Source of the DNA: Nephrocerus scutellatus
Lineage: Eukaryota > Arthropoda > Insecta > Diptera > Pipunculidae
NCBI GenBank assembly: GCA_947095585.1
Contig: OX352761.1
Span: 27,247,777 to 27,311,776, forward strand
Direction of reading: 5' to 3'
Length of the DNA: 64,000 nucleotides
In this document: positions 29,901 to 43,075 of the stretch, piece by piece
Layout: the number at the start of each line of letters is the position of its first letter
Numbering within the stretch: position 1 is the first letter of the stretch
The notes under the pieces: model-generated
What the model saw: only the letters and a program-made list of their open reading frames with translations
Databases searched by the model: none
What the model was told of the DNA's origin: nothing
Translations under genes and position numbers: made by a program

Positions 29901-32900
29901 CTGGGAAATAAATGTAATTAAAATGATTATTTCTGTATGAAATCAATCGCGTAAATAACTTTTAAGTGATATTTTTTATTTTTTTTTAATGTTATTTATA
30001 AAATTATGACTAAAATAAAAACAAATATTTAGAATTTTAAATATATTATGCTGCTACATTCATTTGAGTGACGCAAGCAGCGCCGACCGATTGGCGTTTT
30101 TTTAGTTACTACGTATTTGTAATTTTGTCAATACAAAGTAAACAAGTATAAACAACAACAAAACATGCAATTTAAAATGGCGATATCGGGCAATAGCTTT
30201 AGTTCGAAAAATTTTTGTAGTACATGCTTACATAGTTGCGTTATGTCGAAACTACGACTTTGAGCATTTCGACTTGTCGTAAGTCGAAATACGACAGATA
30301 AGCATTTCGAGTTTCGAATGACGTCACTTTTGTCGCAATTACGACTAAACGCGATTATTGAGACATACGACTATTCGTAGTCTCGACTTGATTGTTGGTG
30401 TTTCAGTCGAACACCATTTGGATTTCGACTGGGAAATAAATGTAATTAAAATGATTATTTCTGTATGAAATCAATCGCGTAAATAACTTTTAAGTGATAT
30501 TTTTTAATTTTTTTTAATGTTATTTATAAAATTATGACTAAAATAAAAACAAATATTTAGAATTTTAAATATATTATGCTGCTACATTCATTTGAGTGAC
30601 GCAAGCAGCGCCGACCGATTGGCGTTTTTTTAGTTACTACGTATTTGTAATTTTGTCAATACAAAGTAAACAAGTATAAACAACAACAAAACATGCAATT
30701 TAAAATGGCGATATCGGGCAATAGCTTTAGTTCGAAAAATTTTTGTAGTACATGCTTACATAGTTGCGTTATGTCGAAACTACGACTTTGAGCATTTCGA
30801 CTTGTCGTAAGTCGAAATACGACAGATAAGCATTTCGAGTTTCGAATGACGTCACTTTTGTCGCAATTACGACTAAACGCGATTATTGAGACATACGACT
30901 ATTCGTAGTCTCGACTTAATTGTTGGTGTTTCAGTCGAACACCATTTGGATTTCGACTGGGAAATAAATGTAATTAAAATGATTATTTCTGTATGAAATC
31001 AATCGCGTAAATAACTTTTAAATGATATTTTTTATTTTTTTTTAATGTTATTTATAAAATTATGACTAAAATAAAAACAAATATTTAGAATTTTAAATAT
31101 ATTATGCTGCTACATTCATTTGAGTGACGCAAGCAGCACCGACCGATTGGCGTTTTTTTAGTTACTACGTATTTGTAATTTTGTCAATACAAAGTAAACA
31201 AGTATAAACAACAACAAAAAATGCAATTTAAAATGGCGATATCGGGAAATAACTTTAGTTCGAAAAAATTTTGTAGTACATGCTTACATAATTGCATTAT
31301 GTCGAAACTACGACTTTGAGCATTTCGACTTGTCGTAAGTCGAAATACGACAGATAAGCATTTCGAGTTTCGAATGACGTCATTTTTTGTCGCAATTACG
31401 ACTAAACGCGATTATTGAGACATACGACTATTCGTAGTCTCGACTTAATTGTTGGTGTTTCAGTCGAACACCATTTGGATTTCGACTGGGAAATAAATGT
31501 AATTAAAATGATTATTTCTGTATGAAATCAATCGCGTAAAAAACTTTTAAGTGATATTTTTTATTTTTTTTAATGTTATTTATAAAATTATCACTAAAAT
31601 AAAAACAAATATTTAGAATTTTAAATATATTATGCTGCTACATTCATTTGAGTGACGCAAGCAGCGCCGACCGATTGGCGTTTTTTTAGTTACTACGTAT
31701 TTGTAATTTTGTCAATACAAAGTAAACAAGTATAAACAACAACAAAACATGCAATTTAAAATGGCGATATCGGGCAATAGCTTTAGTTCGAAAAATTTTT
31801 GTAGTACATGCTTACATAGTTGCGTTATGTCGAAACTACGACTTTGAGCATTTCGACTTGTCGTAAGTCGAAATACGACAGATAAGCATTTCGAGTTTGG
31901 AATGACGTCACTTTTGTCGCAATTACGACTAAACGCGATTATTGAGACATACGACTATTCGTAGTCTCGACTTAATTGTTGGTGTTTCAGTCGAACACCA
32001 TTTGGATTTCGACTGGGAAATAAATGTAATTAAAATGAATATTTCTGTATGAAATCAATCGCGTAAATAACTTTTAAGTGATATTTTTTATTTTTTTTTA
32101 ATGTTATTTATAAAATTATGACTAAAATAAAAACAAATATTTAGAATTTTAAATATATTATGCTGCTACATTCATTTGAGTGACGCAAGCAGCGCCGACC
32201 GATTGGCGTTTTTTTAGTTACTACGTATTTGTAATTTTGTCAATACAAAGTAAACAAGTATAAACAACAACAAAACATGCAATTTAAAATGGCGATATCG
32301 GGCAATAGCTTTAGTTCGAAAAATTTTTGTAGTACATGCTTACATAGTTGCGTTATGTCGAAACTACGACTTTGAGCATTTCGACTTGTCGTAAGTCGAA
32401 ATACGACAGATAAGCATTTCGAGTTTCGAATGACGTCACTTTTGTCGCAATTACGACTAAACGCGATTATTGAGACATACGACTATTCGTAGTCTCGACT
32501 TAATTGTTGGTGTTTCAGTCGAACACCATTTGGATTTCGACTGGGAAATAAATGTAATTAAAATGATTATTTCTGTATGAAATCAATCGCTAAATAACTT
32601 TTAAGTGATAATTTTTATTTTTTTTTAATGTTATTTATAAAATTATGACTAAAATAAAAACAAATATTTAGAATTTTAAATATATTATGCTGCTACATTC
32701 ATTTGAGTGACGCAAGCAGCGCCGACCGATTGGCGTTTTTTTAGTTACTACGTATTTGTAATTTTGTCAATACAAAGTAAACAAGTATAAACAACAACAA
32801 AACATGCGATTTAAAATGGCGATATCGGGCAATAGCTTTAGTTCGAAAAAATTTTGTAGTACATGCTTACATAATTGCATTATGTCGAAACTACGACTTT

Positions 32901-33235
32901 GAGCATTTCGACTTATCGTAAGTCGAAATACGACAGATAAGCATTTCGAGTTTCGAATGACGTCACTTTTGTCGCAATTACGACTAAACGCGATTATTGA
33001 GACATACGACTATTCGTAGTCTCGACTTAATTGTTGGTGTTTCAGTCGAACACCATTTGGATTTCGACTGGGAAATAAATGTAATTAAAATGATTATTTC
33101 TGTATGAAATCAATCGCGTAAATAACTTTTAAGTGATATTTTTTATTTTTTTTTAATGTTATTTATAAAATTATCACTAAAATAAAAACAAATATTTAGA
33201 ATTTTAAATTGTCGTAAGTCGAAATACGACAGATA
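23964..33235. repeat. Satellite array D, expanded with higher-order structure
   Basis: At 9272 bp this is almost three times the length of the other arrays and holds about 17.5 full-length monomers and no 420-bp variant. Variant bases recur at multiples of the monomer. GAGTTTGGAATG occurs at 24501, 26613, 29253 and 31893 (spacings 2112, 2640, 2640). The ACAAAAAATGCAATTT with CGGGAAATA variant recurs at about 25937, 28577 and 31217 (spacing 2640). This is a five-monomer higher-order repeat with a four-monomer first copy. Confidence 0.95.
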
Positions 33236-34924
33236 CATAATCGGCCCCCTGTAGTATTCTGATTGTCATATAATCAGTAGCTTCAGCTTAGCTCTGCTCA
33301 TAGCTCATAGGTAAATTTTTATTCGTTCAGAAATTTTCAGAAAAAATGTTTTTGTTTTTGATTGTGAAAAAAACCAATAAACCAAAAAGCCAACCAATGC
33401 TATATATTTAGCATTAAAACAGCTTAAAATGCTAAACCGTCAGACAATAACTGATTAAAAATAAACAAAGTGATTATAAACACTTCAAAATTGAATTTTC
33501 TTACTTAACTATTTTTACTTATAAATATCACATTATAAAATCAGCGTTATTATTTATCATCACAATTTATTTGTTAATCCGTCATTAAGTCTGACGACTT
33601 AACATACGCGAAACCAATACTACTAGTAAGCTATTAAAGTAACAAGATTTTTATGGAGAATGCTTGCAAATAAAACGCCAAAACGAAACAATACCCGTCG
33701 ATTGCCGACAGGTAGCATTTAAAAATCAAACAATACAATAGGAACAGTTTGCAAATAGAAAGGCAAACAAAATCCACGAGAAAAATCTACCCATACCCAC
33801 ACAACGAAAGAGAATAATTACTGCGTTTCAATGAACATGAAGGAGTAGGATTTGGTTGAAAATTAATTTCGTTAAATCGAAAATGGCGTCACGCGTTTCC
33901 ATGTAATCAGAATGAAACAGAGTTGAAATTTTGACAGAATAATACAAAATCCGATGTCTACTTACAAAATAATAAAATTCGCTAGTTTGAATTTCAACTC
34001 TGCTCAACCCAGGTATTTTCGTTGAGTTAAAACTGAGTAAACGTAAACTCAACTCAACCCTGTTTCTATAAGCGCTAACCCAGGATTATCCCTCCATGGA
34101 AACGAGATAATTGATATGCATAAGACGTTGACATGACGTTTTTTTTTCATTAAAAATCTGGCGCAGGTTGATTTTTTGGCTGTGAAGTGGCTAGATCGAA
34201 ATTCCCCTCTAACAGATCTGTATATTTTGGGAGATTTAACCCTCTTTTCACTAAATACAACAACAACAAAAGTGGTAAAACTGAATTTTTTTATTAAATT
34301 ATTTTTATTTATAAATATCACATTATAAAATCGGCATAATTGCTTAACAATTATTTGTTAATCAGTCATAAGCTGTTTTAATGCAAAATACATAGCCAGA
34401 GACAATCGTACCAATTCCAACTGGAAACTGGAATGTACATTTCTAATAAGAATTTACAAATTCGTTAGTACGTTTCAGCCAAAGCCAATCGTACCAATTC
34501 CAATTGGAATATGTACATTTCTTATAAGAAACTTTCAGAATTTTTTTTTTATGATTGTGGTTTGAAAAGTAGACTATAGATCTTAGAGGTTTTTTTCAAT
34601 TATTATTTATCTTTGTACCACACACCTTATGTGACTAATAATTAATAAACATGTTCATTCTCATTGTAACAAAATGTACCGTACCAACAGTACAAATTTA
34701 TATGAACAATGAAGCCATAATCATTTTCGATGACACCATAACACCATTAGATACCTAACTAACGTAGGCTTTATGAGATTTTCCAATTTTATTGTAAAAA
34801 CTTATTATGCTTTGTATGTAGGTAGGTACATTATATTGAAGTTTTTTGTTAATAACAATTAGTATATAAATATACTAATTAAATTGTGTTCCCGAGTTAC
34901 ATATCGTTTGTTTAATCATTTTGT
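33236..34924. other. Non-coding spacer between satellite and H2B, unit 4
   Basis: 1689 bp, unit 1/2-like, with private changes such as GGATTATCCC (about 34084) and CCTTATGTG (about 34626), and the GTACCGTACC variant shared with units 3, 5 and 6. No gene seen. Confidence 0.6.
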
Positions 34925-34940
34925 GGCCCTGAAAAGGGCC
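34925..34940 (-). terminator. Histone 3' stem-loop of H2B, unit 4
   Basis: Minus-strand GGCCCTTTTCAGGGCC, unchanged. Confidence 0.97.
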
Positions 34941-34993
34941 TTTTTATTTGGTGGGGTGTCTTAAAAAAGCCAAAGATAAGATGACGCCGATAT

Positions 34994-35365
34994 TTACTTA
35001 GAGCTGGTATATTTAGTAACAGCTTTTGTTCCTTCACTGACCGCATGCTTGGCCAACTCTCCGGGAAGTAAAAGACGAACAGCAGTCTGAATTTCCCGAC
35101 TTGTGATTGTCGAACGTTTATTGTAGTGTGCCAAGCGGGACGCTTCGGCAGCGATACGTTCAAAAATATCATTGACAAAACTGTTCATGATACTCATGGC
35201 TTTTGATGAGATACCAGTATCCGGATGGACTTGCTTCAACACTTTGTAAATGTAAATTGCGTAGCTTTCCTTCCTCTTGCGCTTGTTCTTTTTACCAGGT
35301 TTAGTAATATTTTTCTGGGCCTTTCCAGCTTTCTTTTCTGCTTTTCCACTTGTCTTTGGCGGCAT
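34994..35365 (-). CDS. H2B: Histone H2B, unit 4
   Basis: 123 residues, identical to the other copies. Its TATA (35416-35422, minus) is intact, but a retrotransposon starts about 67 bp upstream of it (35490). The core promoter is therefore kept while the region normally shared with H2A has been moved about 5 kb away. Expression may be altered. Confidence 0.98.
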   Translation of the reverse strand: MPPKTSGKAEKKAGKAQKNITKPGKKNKRKRKESYAIYIYKVLKQVHPDTGISSKAMSIMNSFVNDIFERIAAEASRLAHYNKRSTITSREIQTAVRLLLPGELAKHAVSEGTKAVTKYTSSK

Positions 35366-35489
35366 TATGAAAATTTAACTCAACTCTCAACAAATAGAAT
35401 AGAATAACCAATAATTATAAACTCGTCGCACAGTACTAACTACTTAGTTGTTCACCACACCGATTCTACAGTAACTTTTGACTAAAAAA
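35366..35489 (-). promoter_or_regulatory. H2B-side half of the split H2B/H2A promoter, unit 4
   Basis: Retains the H2B TATA (35416-35422) and ends in the left target-site duplication TTTTGACTAAAAAA (35476-35489). Confidence 0.8.
35476..35489. repeat. Target-site duplication, left, retrotransposon copy 1
   Basis: TTTTGACTAAAAAA, matching 40446-40459. In uninterrupted units the sequence occurs once (5061-5074). Confidence 0.92.
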
Positions 35490-35504
35490 GATTAGATTAG
35501 ATTA
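35490..35504 (-). repeat. 3'-terminal TAATC repeats of copy 1
   Basis: Three direct units (GATTA on the plus strand) end the element next to the target duplication. Short tandem 3' repeats in place of poly(A) are known in several non-LTR families. Copy 2 ends with one such unit followed by A residues. Confidence 0.75.
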
Positions 35505-35767
35505 AGATATTTTATTAAACATTTAGATATTATACAATTTTGACTTAAAAACTAAACTTATAACTATTTTTATTAAGTGTCGGCTCAACAATAGGGGCCC
35601 GACGTATTTACATTGTCTTTTTTTGTATTGTTTATTATTAAACAATATTTTTTACTACTTAATCTACTACATGTTTATTTTTAAAGCAATTTAATTTTAA
35701 ACGATAAATTTTAAAATAAAATAAAAATGAAGAATAATATTAAAAGGGGGTATAAACAGGGCGATCT

Positions 35768-38693
35768 TCAGCCTCTGTAATGTTGATTGCTGGCCTTCTC
35801 GTAGAAGGAGACGTCTTGATTAATAAAGATGTCGTCAAATCTAGCATCTGTGAATCCTCTGATGTTTATATAGCGGTGGCTTGGCTCGATTTCTTCGATT
35901 CTCAGTCCTTGCATCTCCGGACTTGGATGTGTTTCCAACCCATCAACGAATTTCTTTGCCATTCGGAACAAGTGGTCGGTTATGGGCAGCAGACCTGCCG
36001 CGTCGTAAAGCCTTGCACTCGAGACAAACTTATAGCTGTTTGGCACCCTCCAGAGTCCTGTACAGATCCTAAGTACCTTCCTTTCAAATAGGGAGATCTT
36101 CTTCATCGTTGTTGGTGAGACGGTGAACCATATGGGATAGCCATAGGTTATCACTGGCCTGATGAGCTGCTTGTAGATGAGCAGCCTGGTGTTGTTTGAC
36201 AGTCCGTTTCGCCTTCGTAGAAGCGGGTGCACCAAATGAAGGGCGTTATTAGCCTTTTTCAACGTTTTATCGATGTGGGCATTAAACTTGAGCCTCTCGG
36301 AGAAGTTTATTCCCAGGTACTTCGTCTCTGATTGGGTTTTTATAACTGTGTTGTCTGGAAGGGTGATTTTTAATCCTCTGCACCGGCTCACAAAATTTTT
36401 TCTCCCTGTTCTTGTCCCTGGCACTCGGAAGCAGATGAGTTCCGTTTTGTTTGCATTTATCTTCAACCCCCACTTGAGGTAGTAGTCCCAAAGATTTCGG
36501 AGGTGTTCCTCCACTCTTCGGGTAGCTATCTCAGGAGAGAGAGAAACGGCATACGTGATCGAGTCATCCGCGTAAAGCATGCTGCTTGTTCCGGCTGTAT
36601 TGGTGGGTTGATCCGCCGTGTAGATGTTGAAAAGGACTGGGCCAAGTCTGGAACCTTGAGGAACTCCGGCTTTAATCCCTTTCCTAGTGGATGAGTCGCC
36701 AAAAATCTGTAAAAAAAAAACCTGTGAAAGAGAAAATTTTTAATTATTTTTACAATATAATTGGGGAAGCCAAATCTTATAAGTTGAACAGTAGCCCGTT
36801 GATCCATACACTATCGAAGGCTTTTTCGATGTCTAGCAAACAGGCTACTGTACTGCTTTTAACGTTCAGTCCTCGAGTGACGTTACTGTGAAGTTTCAGC
36901 AGAGGGTGCATCGTAGAGTGCTTCTCACGGAAACCGAATTGAAAGGAAGGAATAAGGCCTCTTTCCGAACAAAATGTATTGATCTTTTTACTGATCAAAG
37001 ACTCGAATACCTTACTGATACAACACAGTAAAGCTATTGGACGGTAACCAGTTACGCTTGAGCGGTCAGTTTTTTTGGGTACTGGTACTACTTTGGCCAC
37101 CTTCCAGTTGTCTGGAAAGTAACCATTGTTAAGGCAATTGTTGAAAATGATGGTTAACATCAAGATTGCCATACCCGGTAACTTTTTAAGCTAAAAGTTA
37201 GGAATCCCGTCAATGCCCGATGATTTTTTTGAGTTTCCACTCATTATTTAATCACTGACTATAGCTGTTTTGGTAAACATTTCAACGTCTACGGGCGCTC
37301 TAGCGGGGTTTTCTTCACTAAACCGCACTACAGGATTACTTGCAGAAGTGACGTCTTCCACAAGACTTTCCACCTCTTTCAAAAAATCTGGAAGATGCGT
37401 TGGTGGTCGGTCCGTAAAACTCCTTTCAAAATGGCAGGCAAAGGCTTCGGCTTTTTCAACAGGACTGGATGCTACTTGATCTCCAAACGTGATACTTTCT
37501 GGAATGGAAATACGCTTTCCGACCAGAGCGTTCAGCTTCTTAAAAGCATCATGACCTGGTTTGATGTTCTGGAGTCGTTTGGTCAGGTCATCTTCCTGGT
37601 ACTTCCGTAGTGCTTGACGAAGCATGTTCACTGTACAACGCAGTTGCGAAAGTACAGACTGGTATTCGTCATTGACTGTATTAAGAGTCCTGTTAAAAAT
37701 CCTCTGAAGGCGCTTCCTCAGCCGTTGCTTGTGAGCATATATTGCCTGTATATGTCCAGGCAGGTGTTGGAAGCGATCCCTGCTGGTGCGTATTGTTTTC
37801 TGCCGATTGATGGCTGTGTTTACCGCATTCTCGAAATTTCTTATAGCATCATTAATTTCGTAATTCTCCAGATTTCTGCAGTCTGCTGGCATTGTTAAAT
37901 CAGCTTCAACTTCAGATCTAAACCGGTTCCAGTTTACTTTCCTGAAGTTGATGTGTAGTTCAGATGGTGGTGTGACTTTCAAAATTCGCTGATTCAACCT
38001 AACTCGAAGCTCTATGGCCATATGATCCGAGTCGCTATCGTGCGCCAAACATGAATAATTTGTTAATTCTGGAAGGATATTAATAAAATTTGTAGTTGCC
38101 AGAAAGAAATCCAGAGTTGACGGTGTCCGAGGGTACGTCTTCCGGGGCTGAGAAACTACAGCCATGGTATGCTGATGAGGATTTGAATCCAGCCAATCTG
38201 CAATAGCCCTTCCTTGACTGTTGCACACTTCATCTTGCCATCGGGTGTGTCTAGCGTTAAAGTCCCCTCCAACCACACAGTATGTGTGCCTAGAGGAGAT
38301 GCCGCAGACAGTTTGCAGATCCCGTTGGATGTCTTCCCTCGTTGCGTTACAGTGATTGTATACAGATATCACCAGCAAGGTCTCAACCTCGTTGACTTTG
38401 ATGCTGACAGCTGTTGCTTCTATGCTACGCAGCCCACTGATTTCTACCTTCTCGCCTGCCATAGTGTCCTTGATAAGGACCGCCGTCCCAGAGCGTCCAC
38501 TGCTTTTGTCGACCCTGTGGATATTGTATCCGTCTGGACTGAACGGGTTTCTCCCTGTGAGGTTTGTTTCCTGTAAAAGAAGAATGTCAGGTTTATTAGT
38601 TTTAATAAATAATTTAAGTGTGATACGCCTTGCTAAAGAATAAATGGAGTTCACATTATATGAGAATATACTTATCCTGCTTATTGTGAACAT
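35768..38693 (-). pseudogene. ORF2 of retrotransposon copy 1, endonuclease/reverse transcriptase with four lesions
   Basis: Homologous along its full length to the intact ORF2 at 49325-52252. The endonuclease half is open from 38693. The frame then meets TAA at 37248-37250 (TTA in copy 2) and TAG at 37191-37193 (TTG in copy 2). A 1-bp deletion follows near 36784 and a second 1-bp deletion in the T-run at about 36711-36722. The total of 2926 bp against 2928 fits two deletions. The YADD catalytic segment (near 36576) and the C-terminal part are still readable in the final frame. ORF2 starts 13 bp before the end of ORF1. This copy cannot make a full ORF2 protein. Confidence 0.93.
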
Positions 38694-40216
38694 AATTCAC
38701 AAATAAGTCGACCCAAAACGGTTGTTTTGGACCTGTCATCAAGGCTGCTATAATTAGCAGGCACGACTTTTCTTGCCTTCTGCAAAATTGTAAAAAGGTC
38801 TGCGCCGAATAACCTTTCAGTGTCGTCAAAAATATTAGTTTTTTCAGTAGATGGAGCCGTTTTTAAAGCTTGCTTCTTCACTGGTTTACTGCATTCTTGG
38901 ATGGTTGGTGGTGGTTTGTTGCTAGTTGCTGGCTTGCTAGCAACTGCATTACCCATAGCAGCTATACTAGCAAAGCTAACTTCATTCACTATCGCTTTTG
39001 CAGCAGATTTCTGGGCGAACTTATGCTGTTCAATCTTCTTTTGGGCGGTTTTTACTTTTTCCGCCATTTTTTCTTTATATTTAGGACATCCCCGATAGTT
39101 TGCAGGATGTCCAGTTTTTTGACAATTTGTGCAGAAAACGTTGTCGTCTTTATTGTTGTCAGCGTTTCTCGGGCATTGTCCAGGTAAGTGCTCGTCCTTA
39201 ACACATCTATATTTCATACCGCAATTGCTTGCGACATGTCCAAACTTTTGACAATTTTTGCATTGGGTAATGCCTGCTGGTTTTAGCTTTTCCCAATGCA
39301 CCAGCTGGTTCATCAGGAGGGTTTTTGAGCATACTGCTGCCTTATCGCAGTTCTTCTCAAGCTCTACAATGAAATGGTTAAATTTCCTGTCGTTCCTCTG
39401 TGATTTGAAGGGTTTGACCTCCACTACAGGGACACCCTCTGCCGTCAACGCTTCCTTGACATCCTCAGTGTCAAAGGAGTGGTGAATACCTTTAAGGACC
39501 AACAATTCTTTCCTGTCCTCCTTAGCGGTATAGGTGTTGAATTCAGTCTTTCCCGACTGTAGGAAAGACCGAATTCGCTGGTGGCCGTCTTTGTTCATGT
39601 CCGTAACGACCGATTTGCTGCTATTGATGTTGCGAATTCTGCAACTAATATTGGCACTCTTCGTGAACTTTGAGAGTTTAGAGATGTTCAGTCTGAAGCA
39701 GACAATTGGTGGCATAGCAAATGGTTTAGTTGTTGGTCCAGTACTCTGAGTGCTTATGTTTTCTTGAGCGGTTGGTTGGGATGACTGCACCGTTCTACGT
39801 TGCACCTCTTTTGGTTTTGTTGTATGCTCGACAACAACTGGTTTTGGCGCAATCCTGACATCATTGGCTACTGCAGCCGGAGATGAAGTTGGTGGTGATG
39901 AAGGTCTGGAACTAGCAGACAATCTTCTTCTTTTTGCCTTTACTGGCATGGTTTCGGGAGATGATCGATCTTTGCGACTATCTTCGTCGCTAAAATTGTC
40001 CTCTCCGCCGCTACTGGCTTCGGACGCTTCAGTATCCGATTCCTCGACAACGCTCATTGTTTCCTCCTCTGAAGTCGCTGAATCACACAGCTGGTTCACT
40101 TCATCCAGCCTTCGGTACAATGACAACAGGAAATCTCCACCATGGTTGGTTACTTGTTCCTTAATTAAGGATAAGACCTCGTTGACTTTTTCCTTCCTTT
40201 TTGCTTTTTTCCCCAT
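38681..40216 (-). CDS. ORF1, Gag-like nucleic-acid-binding protein of retrotransposon copy 1
   Basis: 511 residues. In order: a basic N-terminus, an acidic Ser/Glu-rich segment (about 50-85), a basic patch KAKRRRL (93-99) that could be a nuclear signal, a Pro/Ser linker, a region beginning ELLVLKGIHHSFDTEDV (about 237-315) resembling the domain that precedes the knuckles in Jockey Gag proteins, and the zinc-knuckle region. Knuckle 1 is CX2CX4HX4C (319-332); knuckle 3 is CX2CX4H followed by PANYRGC (362-377). Knuckle 2 (338-348) has lost its second Cys by a short gap. Expected role: binding element RNA in a ribonucleoprotein. The frame is open throughout. Confidence 0.9.
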   Translation of the reverse strand: MGKKAKRKEKVNEVLSLIKEQVTNHGGDFLLSLYRRLDEVNQLCDSATSEEETMSVVEESDTEASEASSGGEDNFSDEDSRKDRSSPETMPVKAKRRRLSASSRPSSPPTSSPAAVANDVRIAPKPVVVEHTTKPKEVQRRTVQSSQPTAQENISTQSTGPTTKPFAMPPIVCFRLNISKLSKFTKSANISCRIRNINSSKSVVTDMNKDGHQRIRSFLQSGKTEFNTYTAKEDRKELLVLKGIHHSFDTEDVKEALTAEGVPVVEVKPFKSQRNDRKFNHFIVELEKNCDKAAVCSKTLLMNQLVHWEKLKPAGITQCKNCQKFGHVASNCGMKYRCVKDEHLPGQCPRNADNNKDDNVFCTNCQKTGHPANYRGCPKYKEKMAEKVKTAQKKIEQHKFAQKSAAKAIVNEVSFASIAAMGNAVASKPATSNKPPPTIQECSKPVKKQALKTAPSTEKTNIFDDTERLFGADLFTILQKARKVVPANYSSLDDRSKTTVLGRLICELCSQ

Positions 40217-40445
40217 GTTACAGGGCTGATTGAAGGAAAACCTTTTCTGAAAATAAATTCTAATAACTGGAAAAGAAAAATATTCCTGAAATTAAAAAAT
40301 AATTAGTGAAATAATAAAAAATAAAAAGTAGTAGGTAGCGAAATGCTCGCTTTTGGTTTTGGGTTTTTTTTAAATCGGTAGCAGGTAGCTAGACGATAAG
40401 ATGCGTGATCTGCGTGTGCTCGTGTTGAGCGCTCGATGATGACTG

Positions 40446-41045
<600 letters not shown>

Positions 41046-41095
41046 ATTTCTGTGCGCAAAAGAGTTAAAAACAAAGTAGTACTAAAGAAAAAAAC

Positions 41096-41111
41096 CGTCC
41101 TTTTCAGGACG
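41096..41111 (+). terminator. Histone 3' stem-loop of H2A, unit 4
   Basis: CGTCCTTTTCAGGACG, unchanged. Confidence 0.96.
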
Positions 41112-41681
41112 ACAAATCTTCTTATGAGAAGGGATAACTTTTATTAATATCAAAAATAATAGAAATGAGGTTAATAATTTAAAGAAAATATTATTACAAT
41201 TCAACGAAGAACTAATTTACTTTTCACAATACCAGTGTATTGAGTTTGGTGTGATAGATTATAATAGTTTTGTTGACAGCAAATTACCATTTTACAACGA
41301 ACACTATTTCACTTATTTTTGAAATAAACGTGTCTAAATTGCATAGCTTAGCAACGTAATTTCTTGTTTTAATTAATAACAAAGGAATACTTATATTTTG
41401 GTTGGGTGACGACACAATGAAAGAGGAGAGAACAGCAATATGGCGGGCGTTGAGTACTTTTCTTATAAACACACCAAGTGTATTAGTAATGTTTTTCATA
41501 CAAAATAGCCTTAGACAGAGAACACGTCCGCCTTTCATTCCGAATTTTTTAAATTATTCTTAAGTATTGCAAAAAGCCAAAGTAAAAATTTCAATTATAA
41601 TAAATAATAGTTCTTTCTATACGGACATATTTTAAAAACAATTAAAACATTAAAAGTATCTTCTTTTTGAATTTATTTTGT
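41112..41681. other. Convergent H2A/H4 spacer, unit 4
   Basis: 570 bp, unit 1-like. No gene seen. Confidence 0.7.
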
Positions 41682-41697
41682 GGTCCTGAAAAGGACC
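41682..41697 (-). terminator. Histone 3' stem-loop of H4, unit 4
   Basis: Minus-strand GGTCCTTTTCAGGACC, unchanged. Confidence 0.97.
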
Positions 41698-41743
41698 GAT
41701 TGATATTTTACTGATATAGAACGCAAATACGATTGAATAGAAT

Positions 41744-42797
<1,054 letters not shown>

Positions 42798-42870
42798 AGT
42801 GGCAATTATGTTGCTGGTTAATACATTACATCTGCATAATTGACTGGTGATAAAAAAATTAAATAAAATC

Positions 42871-42886
42871 GGTCCTTTTCAGGACC
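42871..42886 (+). terminator. Histone 3' stem-loop of H3, unit 4
   Basis: GGTCCTTTTCAGGACC, unchanged. Confidence 0.97.
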
Positions 42887-43075
42887 ACAAAATATAATTT
42901 ATAAAGGGAAGATCTCATCTTAGTTTTAAATAAACATATTATTTACTACCTATTTTATCAGATTACTCGCTATTCATAATTGAGGTGTCACAAAATCTGT
43001 ATATGTATGAACTTATCGGTTTTTTTGAAAGGGAAACACTACAGAACCCATTTTTCCTACTGGGGGTTGATTATG

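Larger units (their letters stand above)
35490..40445 (-). mobile_element. Jockey-like non-LTR retrotransposon, copy 1 (full length, ORF2 broken)
   Basis: 4956 bp read on the minus strand. It has a 229-bp 5' leader (40217-40445), ORF1 with zinc knuckles (38681-40216), ORF2 with endonuclease and reverse transcriptase (35768-38693, mutated), and a 278-bp 3' end. The 3' end has AATAAA (minus strand, 35511-35516) and three tandem TAATC units at the tip (35490-35504). It has no LTRs or long poly(A). A 14-bp target duplication flanks it, as expected from target-primed reverse transcription. Gag-like ORF1, an APE-type endonuclease and no RNase H place it with the Jockey group by known family architecture. 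Confidence 0.93.

Noticed and set aside
35780..40229. Many open frames antisense to or in other frames of retrotransposon copy 1
   Set aside because: Shadows of ORF1 and ORF2; no independent motifs.
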